Shown here piece after piece: positions 33,701 through 40,943 of a stretch of 64,000 nucleotides of DNA. Made by a program: the position numbers and the translations under genes. Position 1 is the stretch's first letter; each line of letters starts with the position of its first letter. The notes under the pieces are model-generated. The model saw nothing but the letters and a program-made list of their open reading frames with translations, was not told the DNA's origin and did not search any database. Source of the stretch: an uncultured Oscillospiraceae bacterium (GTDB lineage Bacteria > Bacillota > Clostridia > Oscillospirales > Oscillospiraceae). Where the stretch lies: NCBI GenBank assembly GCA_934636655.1, contig CAKUAS010000005.1:1-64000 (forward strand), in the 5' to 3' direction.

Positions 33701-34043
33701 GCTCTGCCTTGCGCCGCGCCGCAGCGTAAACGCGCAGACGCGAATACAGCGCGCCAGTAGCCAGCGCCATGCACAGAAGCCTGCCGCCCTTATCGAGATA
33801 TTCCTCCGCCGTGCCGCCGCACTCGGCACTCACCTCGCGCGCAAGTCCCGTAAACGACAGCACCTCCGCGTACAGCGACAGCCCGTCGCCGCATTTGGCG
33901 CTCAATTCGCGCTCGGCCTCGTGGCTGTACTGCTCGGGAACGAGCAATATGCAGCGTCTGCCGTCCGCGCCGCTGCGCCGTATCTCGTCCATGACTGCCG
34001 CGCTCTTGCCCGTGCCGGCCGCACCGTAGAATATTCTGAGCAT
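30705..34043 (-). CDS. addB: ATP-dependent helicase/nuclease subunit B
   Basis: 1112 aa. Walker A GAAGTGKS (7-14) at the very N-terminus. The C-terminal nuclease has GIADRVDGW and LRVIDYKTGKKSF. The iron-sulfur cysteines are SCRFAYF and the late C-x2-C-x5-C (CINCDYFDAC), so the Fe-S cluster should form. The start ATG 34043 was chosen because an upstream GTG/ATG (34067) has no spacing to a ribosome binding site, whereas AAGGCGGTG lies 8 bases before 34043. It is first of the addBA operon. Confidence 0.95.
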   Translation of the reverse strand: MLRIFYGAAGTGKSAAVMDEIRRSGADGRRCILLVPEQYSHEAERELSAKCGDGLSLYAEVLSFTGLAREVSAECGGTAEEYLDKGGRLLCMALATGALYSRLRVYAAARRKAELQTMLLGAVDEFKSACITSEQLLSAADTCDGALGDKLHDLGLILEAYDGVVANGRADPADRLSVLAQQIERSSIGADTRIFVDGFTDFTAQERRVLEALMLSGAELTVCLSCDELGGGSEVFALGRITAAALVRFAGDNGIEVKKTRWTGESTKRRPLSDFAENMFSYRAVEASDADGCIEIMTAPDMNTECEFAASEALRLVRELGCRWRDIAVCAKGFDDYRLLLESAFSRYGAPIYTARKADMLSKPLPALISAAYEIILGGWEADDVFEYLRTGFGGLDTDECDELENYVFTWQLHGSAWTKNEPWRLHPDGYGKELDESAAKRLEHIDLLRETARTPLLHFAQRASAASTAAEQALALAGLFEELRLAEKLQVRADELEADGRAAEAQECAQLWDITVTALEQCSAILGDTQADAEYFGRLFVLMLSRYDIGTIPVSLDCVTAGEMDRMRRRNIKHLIVLGATDARIPGTDTDTGVFSSDERKRLLEMDIDLGGAGESELWRAFSTVYNCLTLPSESLTFCYALSDSSGAQQRPAFVVNRAGAMFDIGAKSFDIDTARLSARAPALELAAQSLHGGGTAAASAAEYFAENEPEKLRELENAARLSRGKLSRESVRALYGDKLRLSASRIDKFASCRFAYFMQYALKAKPREPAGFTAPEMGTFMHRILEHVTREVSSMGGYKAVSDETVVHLCDKYVSEYITRELNDFRDKNKRFEYLFRRLISSVRQIVLDLADELRRSDFEPLSFELDFAHTPELPPLELGEGEDKLVLTGIADRVDGWLHEGKLYLRVIDYKTGKKSFDLSDVLYGMNLQMLLYLFSLGENGRALYGKEIVPAGVLYVPARDKVISEDFDITDEELEKKRGAGLRRSGLILNDPVVIAAMEHSDKPKYIPVAFKKTGADGDALVSAEQLGVLAKHIDKTLCEMASELRGGSIAADPYYAGQQETACINCDYFDACRFRDGENGESMRITPHLKATKVWNVLEGGEIDGEV

Positions 34044-34145
34044 ACCTTCACCGCCTTGAAGTTTCATAACACTTAATTATACCAAATTTCACACGCCGCA
34101 TCAATGCTTAAAGGCGGACTTCCGCAGCTGAGGCCGGTCACCGCC

Positions 34146-34178
34146 TTAAAAAAGAAAACGGGCGAGCAAAGCTCGCCC
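34146..34178. terminator. Terminator after folT
   Basis: GGGCGAGC-AAA-GCTCGCCC, on the minus strand followed by a T-rich run (GTTTTCTTTTTT). It uses the same stem as the R3 hairpin family. Confidence 0.75.
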
Positions 34179-34185
34179 AAAGCGG

Positions 34186-34695
34186 TTATCTAATAGAGAT
34201 GATCTTGTTATACAGCGTATCCGAGCGCGTGAGGCACACGAGTACGAGCGTCTGCACGATGAGCATGATGCCGAACTGTCCCAGACGTGTCAGAAACAGC
34301 GGCCCGAGCGGCGGTCCGAACACGAGGGATATCATCGTCGTGTTCAGAATCAGCGAAACGATAAGTCCGTTCAAAAGCGCCGTCACTATGCAGCCTGAAA
34401 GTCCCGGGCGCTTCATGTAAAGCGCCGCGCCGAATATCGCGCCGCCGATGGCGGCCGTCACGGTGAAGCCGGGAAAATATGCCCCCGTCGGGAACAGAAG
34501 CGAGCCGATGAGGTCGCCGAGCCCGGCGCACAGCGCCGTCCAGCCAGGACCGTAAAGCATGCCGCAGACCATCACCGCCGCGAAGCCGAGACCGATCTTG
34601 GTGAGCGGCATGTTCAGCGCAAGAACACGCGTGAATATTACGTCGAACGCGATAAGCATCGCGCTTATTGCTATCTTTTTTGTGCTTATTTTCAT
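34186..34695 (-). CDS. folT: ECF transporter S component, folate family
   Basis: 169 aa with six predicted helices. ARVLALNMPLTKIGLGFAAVMVCGMLYGPGW-type core (seen as RVLALNMPLTKIG and GMLYGPGWTAL) and GDLIGSLLFPTGAYFPGF identify the folate S-component group. It needs the shared ECF module (EcfA, EcfA', EcfT), which is not in this window. The ATG 34695 has GAGGTG 5 bases upstream, preferred over an upstream in-frame start. It lies 10 bases after the CPBP gene in the mutS operon. Confidence 0.88.
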   Translation of the reverse strand: MKISTKKIAISAMLIAFDVIFTRVLALNMPLTKIGLGFAAVMVCGMLYGPGWTALCAGLGDLIGSLLFPTGAYFPGFTVTAAIGGAIFGAALYMKRPGLSGCIVTALLNGLIVSLILNTTMISLVFGPPLGPLFLTRLGQFGIMLIVQTLVLVCLTRSDTLYNKIISIR

Positions 34696-34705
34696 TGACA
34701 CCTCG

Positions 34706-35410
34706 TTAGGGAATAAGTAATACTGCCGAACTGCCGGCGGAGAAAACGGCAATGGCGTTCACGGACATGTGGAAAAACACGCTCGTCCAGATCGAGCCGG
34801 AGCGCTCGTATATGCGGCACAGCACGACGGCAGCCGGAATGTACTGTATCGCGAGCAGCAGGTAGCTTGCGTCGCCGAGCAGCACGGCGTACTGCCAGAC
34901 ATGGTAAAGGCAAAACAGAGTTATCGACACGATATAGGCGACGGCGCGGCTTTTTGGATGCAGGCCGCAGAACAGGCCGCCGCGGAAGATCGGCTCTTCG
35001 ACCAGCGGTGCCATGAACACCGTCATGGCAATGATGATGCCGCGATCCGCGCCGAGCATGGTGTTTATGGATTGCTCATTGAGGTTATCGGTGCTGACAT
35101 CGAGTACCTGAAGCGCGTAGGCCGCGATCATGTTCAGCGCAATATACGCGACCCAGCCGAGCAGGAAGCTCGATATGCATTTGACCGTCGCGTCTGCAAG
35201 TCCGTCAAAGCTGCGCCGCATGAATTTGCCCAGCAGCAGCGCAACCAAAAGCAATGATGCCGCGTAGTACAGAAGATTCAGCTTTGCCGCACTCATAAGT
35301 CCCGGCTTTGCCGCCGACAGCAGGCTCAGCGTGATCGGGAACACCGCAACATGGAGCACGAGGATTATCATTGCACTCCAGAATTCCGATTTTTTAAGTC
35401 TGTCTCTCAT
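34706..35410 (-). CDS. CPBP family intramembrane metalloprotease
   Basis: 234 aa with about eight hydrophobic segments. The Abi/CPBP motif EEPIFRGGLFCGL (EExxxR) and the later H in LFCLYHVWQY supply the metal ligands. CPBP proteins process prenylated or bacteriocin-type peptides in known cases; the substrate here is unknown. The start overlaps the mutS stop (ATGA). Confidence 0.85.
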   Translation of the reverse strand: MRDRLKKSEFWSAMIILVLHVAVFPITLSLLSAAKPGLMSAAKLNLLYYAASLLLVALLLGKFMRRSFDGLADATVKCISSFLLGWVAYIALNMIAAYALQVLDVSTDNLNEQSINTMLGADRGIIIAMTVFMAPLVEEPIFRGGLFCGLHPKSRAVAYIVSITLFCLYHVWQYAVLLGDASYLLLAIQYIPAAVVLCRIYERSGSIWTSVFFHMSVNAIAVFSAGSSAVLLIP

Positions 35411-38010
35411 CAGCCCCTCGCTTTCTGCTGAAGCTCGCTGAGCAGGTTCAGCGCCTCAAGCGGCGTGAGCGAATTTATATCGGTGCTGCGCAGAATTCGC
35501 CCGACTTCATCCGTTCCGGCATCGACAAGGCTTATCTGGTCGCTTTCGGCCTGCTTTTCGGTCTTGGGAGCTGCGGCATCGGCCTCGAGCTGCTTCAGAT
35601 ATGTTTTGGCTTTGGAGATGACCTTATCCGGCACGCCCGCAAGCTTCGCGACCTCGATGCCGTAGCTGTCGTCGGCAGCGCCCGAAACGATCTTGCGCAG
35701 GAACACAAGGCTGTCGCCCTGCTTTTTCGCGCTGATGGAGTAGTTGTGCACGCCCTCAACGCTGCCTTCGAGCGCGCTCAGCTCGTGATAGTGCGTTGCG
35801 AACATCGTCTTTGCGCCGAGCTTTTTCTTGTCCGCGCAGTATTCGAGCACCGCGCGCGCTATCGCCATGCCGTCGTAGGTCGAGGTGCCGCGGCCGATCT
35901 CATCGAGGATCAGCAGACTTTGGTTTGTTGCGTGGCTGAGGATATTTGCGACCTCGCTCATCTCGAGCATGAAGGTCGACTGCCCTGACGCGAGATCGTC
36001 CGACGCGCCTATGCGTGTGAACACACGGTCGATAACGCCGATGACGGCGCTTTTCGCGGGCACGAACGAGCCTATCTGCGCCATGAGCGTTATGAGCGCG
36101 GTCTGGCGCATGTAGGTGCTCTTACCGGCCATGTTCGGGCCCGTAACGATGGCGACGCGGCTGCCCTCGCAGTTTAGCTGCGTATCGTTAGGAACGAAGG
36201 CAATGTCGCTCAGGGTCTGCTCGACGACGGGATGCCGTCCCTCGCGGATGAGAAGCTCGCCCGAGGCGTCGATCTCCGGCATGCAGTAGTTGTTTCGCAC
36301 GGCGACCTCGGCAAAAGCGCACAGCACGTCAAGCTGAGCTACCGCCTCGGCGGTTGCCTGCACCTTTGCGACCTGCTCGGCTATCGTATTGCACAGGTCC
36401 ATGAAGAACTCGTACTCGAGCTGCTTTATCTTGTCCGATGCCGTCAAGAGCGTAGTTTCAAGCTCCTTGAGCTCGGGGGTGAAGTAGCGCTCGTTTGAAA
36501 CAAGCGTCTGTTTTCTGATGTAGTTATCGGGAATGCTGCCCTCTCCGGCGGATTTAGGCACGTCGATGAAGTAGCCGAACACCTTGTTGTAGCCGATCTT
36601 GAGCTTTTTGATGCCGGTGCGGGCACGTTCCTTGGCCTCTAACTCCGCTACGGCCTCCGCCCCGTTATCGCGGATCTTGCGCAGCTGGTCGACCTGGTCG
36701 GAGTAGCCGGGTTTTAAAATGCCGCCCTCGCGCACGGAAAACGGCGGATCGTCGCAGATCGCCCAGTTTATGCGCATGAGTATCTCATCGAGCGTGTCAA
36801 GCTCCGATATAGAGTGCAGAAGCGCACTTTTGAAGGGCCTTAAGAGCTCGACTATCCGCGGGAGCGCGGCCGCACAGTCGCGCAAAACCAGCAGGTCGCG
36901 GCCGTTTGCCGTGCCGTAAACTACTCTTCCTATTAGCCGCTGCATATCGCCCATGCCGCGCAGAGTGTCGATCAGCTCGCCGCGGGCGACGTTATCCTTA
37001 AAAAGCTCGTCGACGGCGGAAAGCCTGCGCTTTATTGCGATGGGACTCAGCAGCGGGCGCTCTATCCATGCGCGGAGCTCCCTGCCGCCCATCGGGGTCT
37101 TTGTCTTATCCAGCACCCACAGCAGCGAGCCGCGTTTTTCGCCCGTGCGCAGGGATTCGGTGAGCTCCAGCGACCTTCGCGTCGCCCAGTCGAGCTCCAT
37201 GTATTTGCCGCCGGTGAACAGGTCGATGCGGCGGATATGCGCCATATCGGTCTTTTGGGTTTCGCTTATGTACCTCAGCAGCGCGCCTGCCGCGGATACC
37301 GCCGCAGGAAGCTCGCCAAGCCCCGCCTCGTCCACTGAGGATAAGCTGAACTGCTCGCACACGCGAGCGGCGCAGGCCATGTATTCGTAGTCGTCGCCGC
37401 CCATTTCGAGCAGGCAGCCTAAACGCTTCTGTGCAAAGTCGGGGATGGTCTGCGTCTCGGCAGCGCCCTTGTTCATGATGAGCTCCCTCGGCGAGAATCT
37501 GCCGAGCTCGTTTAAAACGTGGCTCAGATTATCGCCCTCAAAGGCCGCGACGCAGAATTCACCGGTCGAGATATCGCAGAACGCCGCCGCGCACTTGCCG
37601 GATTCGTAATACACCGCGCCGAGGTAGTTGCTTTTGCCCTCTTCGAGCATCGACGCATCTGTCACCGTGCCGGGGGTTATGATCCTTATGACGTCGCGCT
37701 TAACTAAGCCCTTGGCCGTCGCGGGGTCCTCTATCTGCTCGCAGATGGCGACCTTATAGCCCTTGGCGATGAGCCGCGCGATATACGTCTGGCAGCTGTG
37801 GTACGGTACTCCGCACATCGGTGTACGCTGCTCGGGGTCCGCGACTGAGCGGTCGCGCGTTGTAAGAGCAAGGTCGAGCTCGCGCGATGCGACACGGGCG
37901 TCCTCGTCGAACATCTCGTAAAAATCGCCAAGGCGGAAAAACAGCAGACAGTCGCTGTACTGCGACTTTATCTGCTGATATTGTATTTTCATAGGTGTAA
38001 GTTCTGCCAT
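35410..38010 (-). CDS. mutS: DNA mismatch repair protein MutS
   Basis: 866 aa. MutS I mismatch-binding motif FFRLGDFYEMFDEDA at the N-terminus contains the key Phe-x-Glu (FYE). The ATPase has Walker A TGPNMAGKST, DEIGRGTSTYDG and ATHYHEL. The ATG 38010 leaves the MAELTPMKIQYQQIKSQY start usual for the family. The 5' UTR is an R1 repeat end that stops a few bases before the ATG. It heads an operon with the CPBP protease and folT. Confidence 0.97.
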   Translation of the reverse strand: MAELTPMKIQYQQIKSQYSDCLLFFRLGDFYEMFDEDARVASRELDLALTTRDRSVADPEQRTPMCGVPYHSCQTYIARLIAKGYKVAICEQIEDPATAKGLVKRDVIRIITPGTVTDASMLEEGKSNYLGAVYYESGKCAAAFCDISTGEFCVAAFEGDNLSHVLNELGRFSPRELIMNKGAAETQTIPDFAQKRLGCLLEMGGDDYEYMACAARVCEQFSLSSVDEAGLGELPAAVSAAGALLRYISETQKTDMAHIRRIDLFTGGKYMELDWATRRSLELTESLRTGEKRGSLLWVLDKTKTPMGGRELRAWIERPLLSPIAIKRRLSAVDELFKDNVARGELIDTLRGMGDMQRLIGRVVYGTANGRDLLVLRDCAAALPRIVELLRPFKSALLHSISELDTLDEILMRINWAICDDPPFSVREGGILKPGYSDQVDQLRKIRDNGAEAVAELEAKERARTGIKKLKIGYNKVFGYFIDVPKSAGEGSIPDNYIRKQTLVSNERYFTPELKELETTLLTASDKIKQLEYEFFMDLCNTIAEQVAKVQATAEAVAQLDVLCAFAEVAVRNNYCMPEIDASGELLIREGRHPVVEQTLSDIAFVPNDTQLNCEGSRVAIVTGPNMAGKSTYMRQTALITLMAQIGSFVPAKSAVIGVIDRVFTRIGASDDLASGQSTFMLEMSEVANILSHATNQSLLILDEIGRGTSTYDGMAIARAVLEYCADKKKLGAKTMFATHYHELSALEGSVEGVHNYSISAKKQGDSLVFLRKIVSGAADDSYGIEVAKLAGVPDKVISKAKTYLKQLEADAAAPKTEKQAESDQISLVDAGTDEVGRILRSTDINSLTPLEALNLLSELQQKARG

Positions 38011-38638
38011 TCTTTCAATAGCGCCTTGACGCACCTGCGGATACGCATATTGCGGTATCCCGGTTCTGCCATTCCGACAAAACCGTTTTTCAGCTGCGAT
38101 TTAACGCTTCTCCTTTTTTCAATAGCGAATTAACGCTTCTCCTATACTTTTATGTTGGTGCCCGGTATCGAGGCTGCCGCGGAAACCGGGGCAAGTAGTT
38201 AGCTGCCAGCCCAATGTGTGCGCCCTTGGCGCAGATATAATTACACCTCATCCGTCGGCTGCGCCGACACCTTCCCCTCGGAAGGGAAGGCAAGGGTGCA
38301 GTGTTCTATTCCGGTGCAAAATTTTTGCCTGCACTGTGTAGGGGCGAGCATTGCTCGCCCGCCTGCTGCGGTTTCCTCCGTGATTCCCGGTCGGGCAGCT
38401 GCAAAAGGCGTATCCGTACAATGTAAATGCGCCTCTGAAAATAACGACCCCTCAGTCGACTGTGTCGACAGCTCCCCTTACGCAGGGGAGCCAATGGGGT
38501 GCGTTGCCTCCCCTGTGTAAGGGGAGGTGGGTCGGCCTTGGTCGACTCGGTGGGGTTGTCTTTTCAAATCTGTGCGCAAAGCGCACACCTATAGCTATTA
38601 GCTATCGGCTATCGGCGCTCTGCGGCTTTGCCGCAGCC
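38011..38638. repeat. Repeat cluster: R1 copies, R4, R3, R5, R6
   Basis: Contents in order: R1 at 38014-38085 and 38120-38190; R4 double hairpin at 38245-38290 (GTCGGC-TGC-GCCGAC); R3 hairpin at 38341-38360 (GGGCGAGCATTGCTCGCCC); an R1-like end near 38400-38440; R5 at 38448-38560 with two long pairing arms (AGCTCCCCTTACGCAGGGGAG and TCCCCTGTGTAAGGGGA); a TGTGCGC/GCGCACA hairpin and R6 at 38588-38612. No gene is supported in these 630 bases. Confidence 0.8.
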
Positions 38639-39190
38639 TTAATGCGCCACGGAAAAAGCCTTGGACCAGGCTTCGTTCATCTGCTCTTTGAACTGCTCGG
38701 GCAGGAACTTCATGAGCTCCTCCCATGTGTTGTCGGCGTAGCTGAAGTAGAAAACGCCCTTTTCGACGAACTCGGGGAACTCCTTCTTCTCCTTATCGGC
38801 AAGCTCGTGGTCGGAGACGTAGCACCACCACGAAAGGCGCGTTTTTATCATGCCGCAGCAGACGGCATCGCTCCACGCGAGGCGATGCTCGACGCTCTCC
38901 GCGCCGCCGGTGCGGAAGATGATGCCCTGCTCGGTAAACGATACGTTTGCCATGCCGAAGTTGGTTTCGGATATGAATTTCGCCGCAAACAGCCATATGA
39001 CCGACAGCACCGCGACGATGATCGCAAGGCCGCGCAGCCCCTCGAGTGCAGGGATAAATATACCCAGGATCGCCACAATGATGCCGAGCGGAAGCAGCAC
39101 GAGTCCTGTGTAGAAAAAGCCCTTCATGATGTTCGAGGGGAAGCGCAGGGACTGAGTTACCTGATATCTCTTGAGTTTTTCACTTTTCAT
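38639..39190 (-). CDS. Membrane protein of unknown function, possible PH-like domain
   Basis: 183 aa. Two hydrophobic helices (about residues 24-47 and 53-74), then a soluble part that resembles YcxB-like or PH-like domains (FTEQGIIFRTGGAESVEHRLAWSD). The start overlaps the miaB stop (ATGA) with GGAGAAG upstream, so it is co-expressed with miaB. Function unknown. Confidence 0.6.
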   Translation of the reverse strand: MKSEKLKRYQVTQSLRFPSNIMKGFFYTGLVLLPLGIIVAILGIFIPALEGLRGLAIIVAVLSVIWLFAAKFISETNFGMANVSFTEQGIIFRTGGAESVEHRLAWSDAVCCGMIKTRLSWWCYVSDHELADKEKKEFPEFVEKGVFYFSYADNTWEELMKFLPEQFKEQMNEAWSKAFSVAH

Positions 39191-40605
39191 TCTTCTCCGA
39201 CCTTTCCGTAGAGCGCCCATGTGTTGCCCGATGTGATCTTAACGTCTATGAATTTTCCGATCAGCGATTTATCGCCCGAAAGATGCACGAGTCTGCCGCC
39301 GTTTGTGCGCGAGGAGAGGTTGTATTCCTCCTTACCGGTCTCGCCGTCGACGAGGACGCGCAGGGTCTTGCCGATATATTCGGCGTGCTTTTCGGCGGAA
39401 ACGCGGTTTGCCGCATCCAGCAGCTTATCGAACCTGCGCTGCTTATCCTCGCGCGTGGCGGCATCCGGCATGTTTGCCGCCGGAGTTCCGACGCGCTTTG
39501 AGTAGATAAAGGTGAACATCGCGTCGTAGCGCACCTCGTCGCAGAGCCTTATTGTGTCCTCGAATTCCTCGTCCGTCTCGCCGGGGAAGCCGACGATGAT
39601 ATCAGTCGTCAGGACGATATCGGGCATGTATTTTCGCGCGAGGCGCACCTGCTCAAGGTATTTCTCGGCAGTGTAGCTGCGGTTCATGGCTTTCAGCACG
39701 CGGTTATTGCCCGACTGTACAGGCAGATGCAGCTGATGCGCGCATTTTTCGCACTCGGCCATGGTCTTAAAGAGCTTTTCCGTCGCGTCCTTGGGGTGGC
39801 TTGTCATGAATCGTATGAGAAACTCGCCGGGAATGTCGTTTATCATGCGGATGAGGTCTGCAAAATCGACATCCGAGCCGAGATCCTTACCGTAGGAGTT
39901 TACGTTCTGGCCGAGCAGAGTGATGTCCTTGCAGCCGTTTGCCACAAGCTCCTTGGCCTCGGCGACGATATCCTCCGGCCTGCGTGAGCGCTCCCTGCCG
40001 CGGACGTATGGCACGACGCAGTAGGTGCAGAAATTGTTGCAGCCGTACATGATCGAAAGCCAGGCCTTAACGCTGCTGTCGCGCTTTAAGGGCATGCCTT
40101 CGGCGACGTAGCCGTCGCTTTTTTCGGTCGCGAAAACGCGCTTATGGCTCGTCATGGTTTTGAGAAGCAGCTCCGGGAAGTGCCACAGCTCGTGCGGGCC
40201 GAAAACAAGATCGACCACGGGGTAGGACTTTTTTATCTTCTCTGTCATGTGCTCCTGCTGCACCATGCAGCCGCACACGGCGATGATCTGCCCGGGGCGC
40301 AGCTTTTTGCTGTGGTTAAGCTGCCCGACATTTCCGAGAACGCGCATTTCCGCATGCTCTCTCACTGCGCAGGTATTGACGACAATGACGTCGGCCTCGA
40401 ATTCGTCCTGCGTAAAGGCGTATCCCATCTCGGCGAGGTAGCCGCGCAGCTTTTCGCTGTCGGCTTCGTTCTGCTGACAGCCGTATGTATCGACCATCGC
40501 GAGGGGATGCGCCTTATCGGCCACGAATTTCTCATAAATTTCGCGGCAGATATCCTCCTGCCGGCGGATCGAATCTATGCTTATCTCTTTTCTCTCGTAT
40601 GCCAT
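39187..40605 (-). CDS. miaB: tRNA-2-methylthio-N6-dimethylallyladenosine synthase
   Basis: 472 aa radical SAM methylthiotransferase. N-terminal UPF0004 domain (YGCQQNEADSEK, NTCAVREHAE, CGCMVQQE) supplies one Fe-S cluster. The radical SAM C-x3-C-x2-C is CNNFCTYC. A C-terminal TRAM domain starts near residue 400. It modifies A37 of tRNAs after MiaA has acted; miaA lies 2 kb away in the opposite strand. GAGGAAC precedes the ATG. Confidence 0.95.
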   Translation of the reverse strand: MAYERKEISIDSIRRQEDICREIYEKFVADKAHPLAMVDTYGCQQNEADSEKLRGYLAEMGYAFTQDEFEADVIVVNTCAVREHAEMRVLGNVGQLNHSKKLRPGQIIAVCGCMVQQEHMTEKIKKSYPVVDLVFGPHELWHFPELLLKTMTSHKRVFATEKSDGYVAEGMPLKRDSSVKAWLSIMYGCNNFCTYCVVPYVRGRERSRRPEDIVAEAKELVANGCKDITLLGQNVNSYGKDLGSDVDFADLIRMINDIPGEFLIRFMTSHPKDATEKLFKTMAECEKCAHQLHLPVQSGNNRVLKAMNRSYTAEKYLEQVRLARKYMPDIVLTTDIIVGFPGETDEEFEDTIRLCDEVRYDAMFTFIYSKRVGTPAANMPDAATREDKQRRFDKLLDAANRVSAEKHAEYIGKTLRVLVDGETGKEEYNLSSRTNGGRLVHLSGDKSLIGKFIDVKITSGNTWALYGKVGEE

Positions 40606-40727
40606 TTTTCAAGTTCCTCAAAACAAAAAATAATTACTTTAGCTGATAAAAACAATGCTGTTGAGCAAAGATCAGTATACAGCAGGGGAGCGCGAGGGGG
40701 CAAAGGCCCCGCTCGTGATTGGATAAA

Positions 40728-40812
40728 TATCCATCAAAAATGTCCGGCACGGACTTTTTGACGAGCGCAGCGAGATTTTTCGTGAAAATTTATTTTCACA
40801 AAAAATGTGGCG
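40728..40812 (-). repeat. R2 dispersed two-hairpin element (copy 2, inverted)
   Basis: AAAAATGTCCG / CGGACTTTTT, then GACGAGCGCAGCGAG, then TTTTTCGTGAAAAT / ATTTTCACAAAAAA. It is the reverse complement of the copy at 8391-8470. Stem 1 changes from GAAGAT/ATCTTC to GAAAAT/ATTTTC, a compensated pair change. It lies between the divergent miaB and mutL genes, upstream of both. Confidence 0.75.
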
Positions 40813-40943
40813 TTTTTTGAAGCGTGAAAAAAGCATGCTGCATTTTTTCACGATAATAATACATTATATATTAACATAAAATCAGTGGAATTTTCAACAT
40901 AAATCATGTATAATAAATCTACTAACAATAACGAGGTTTATAT

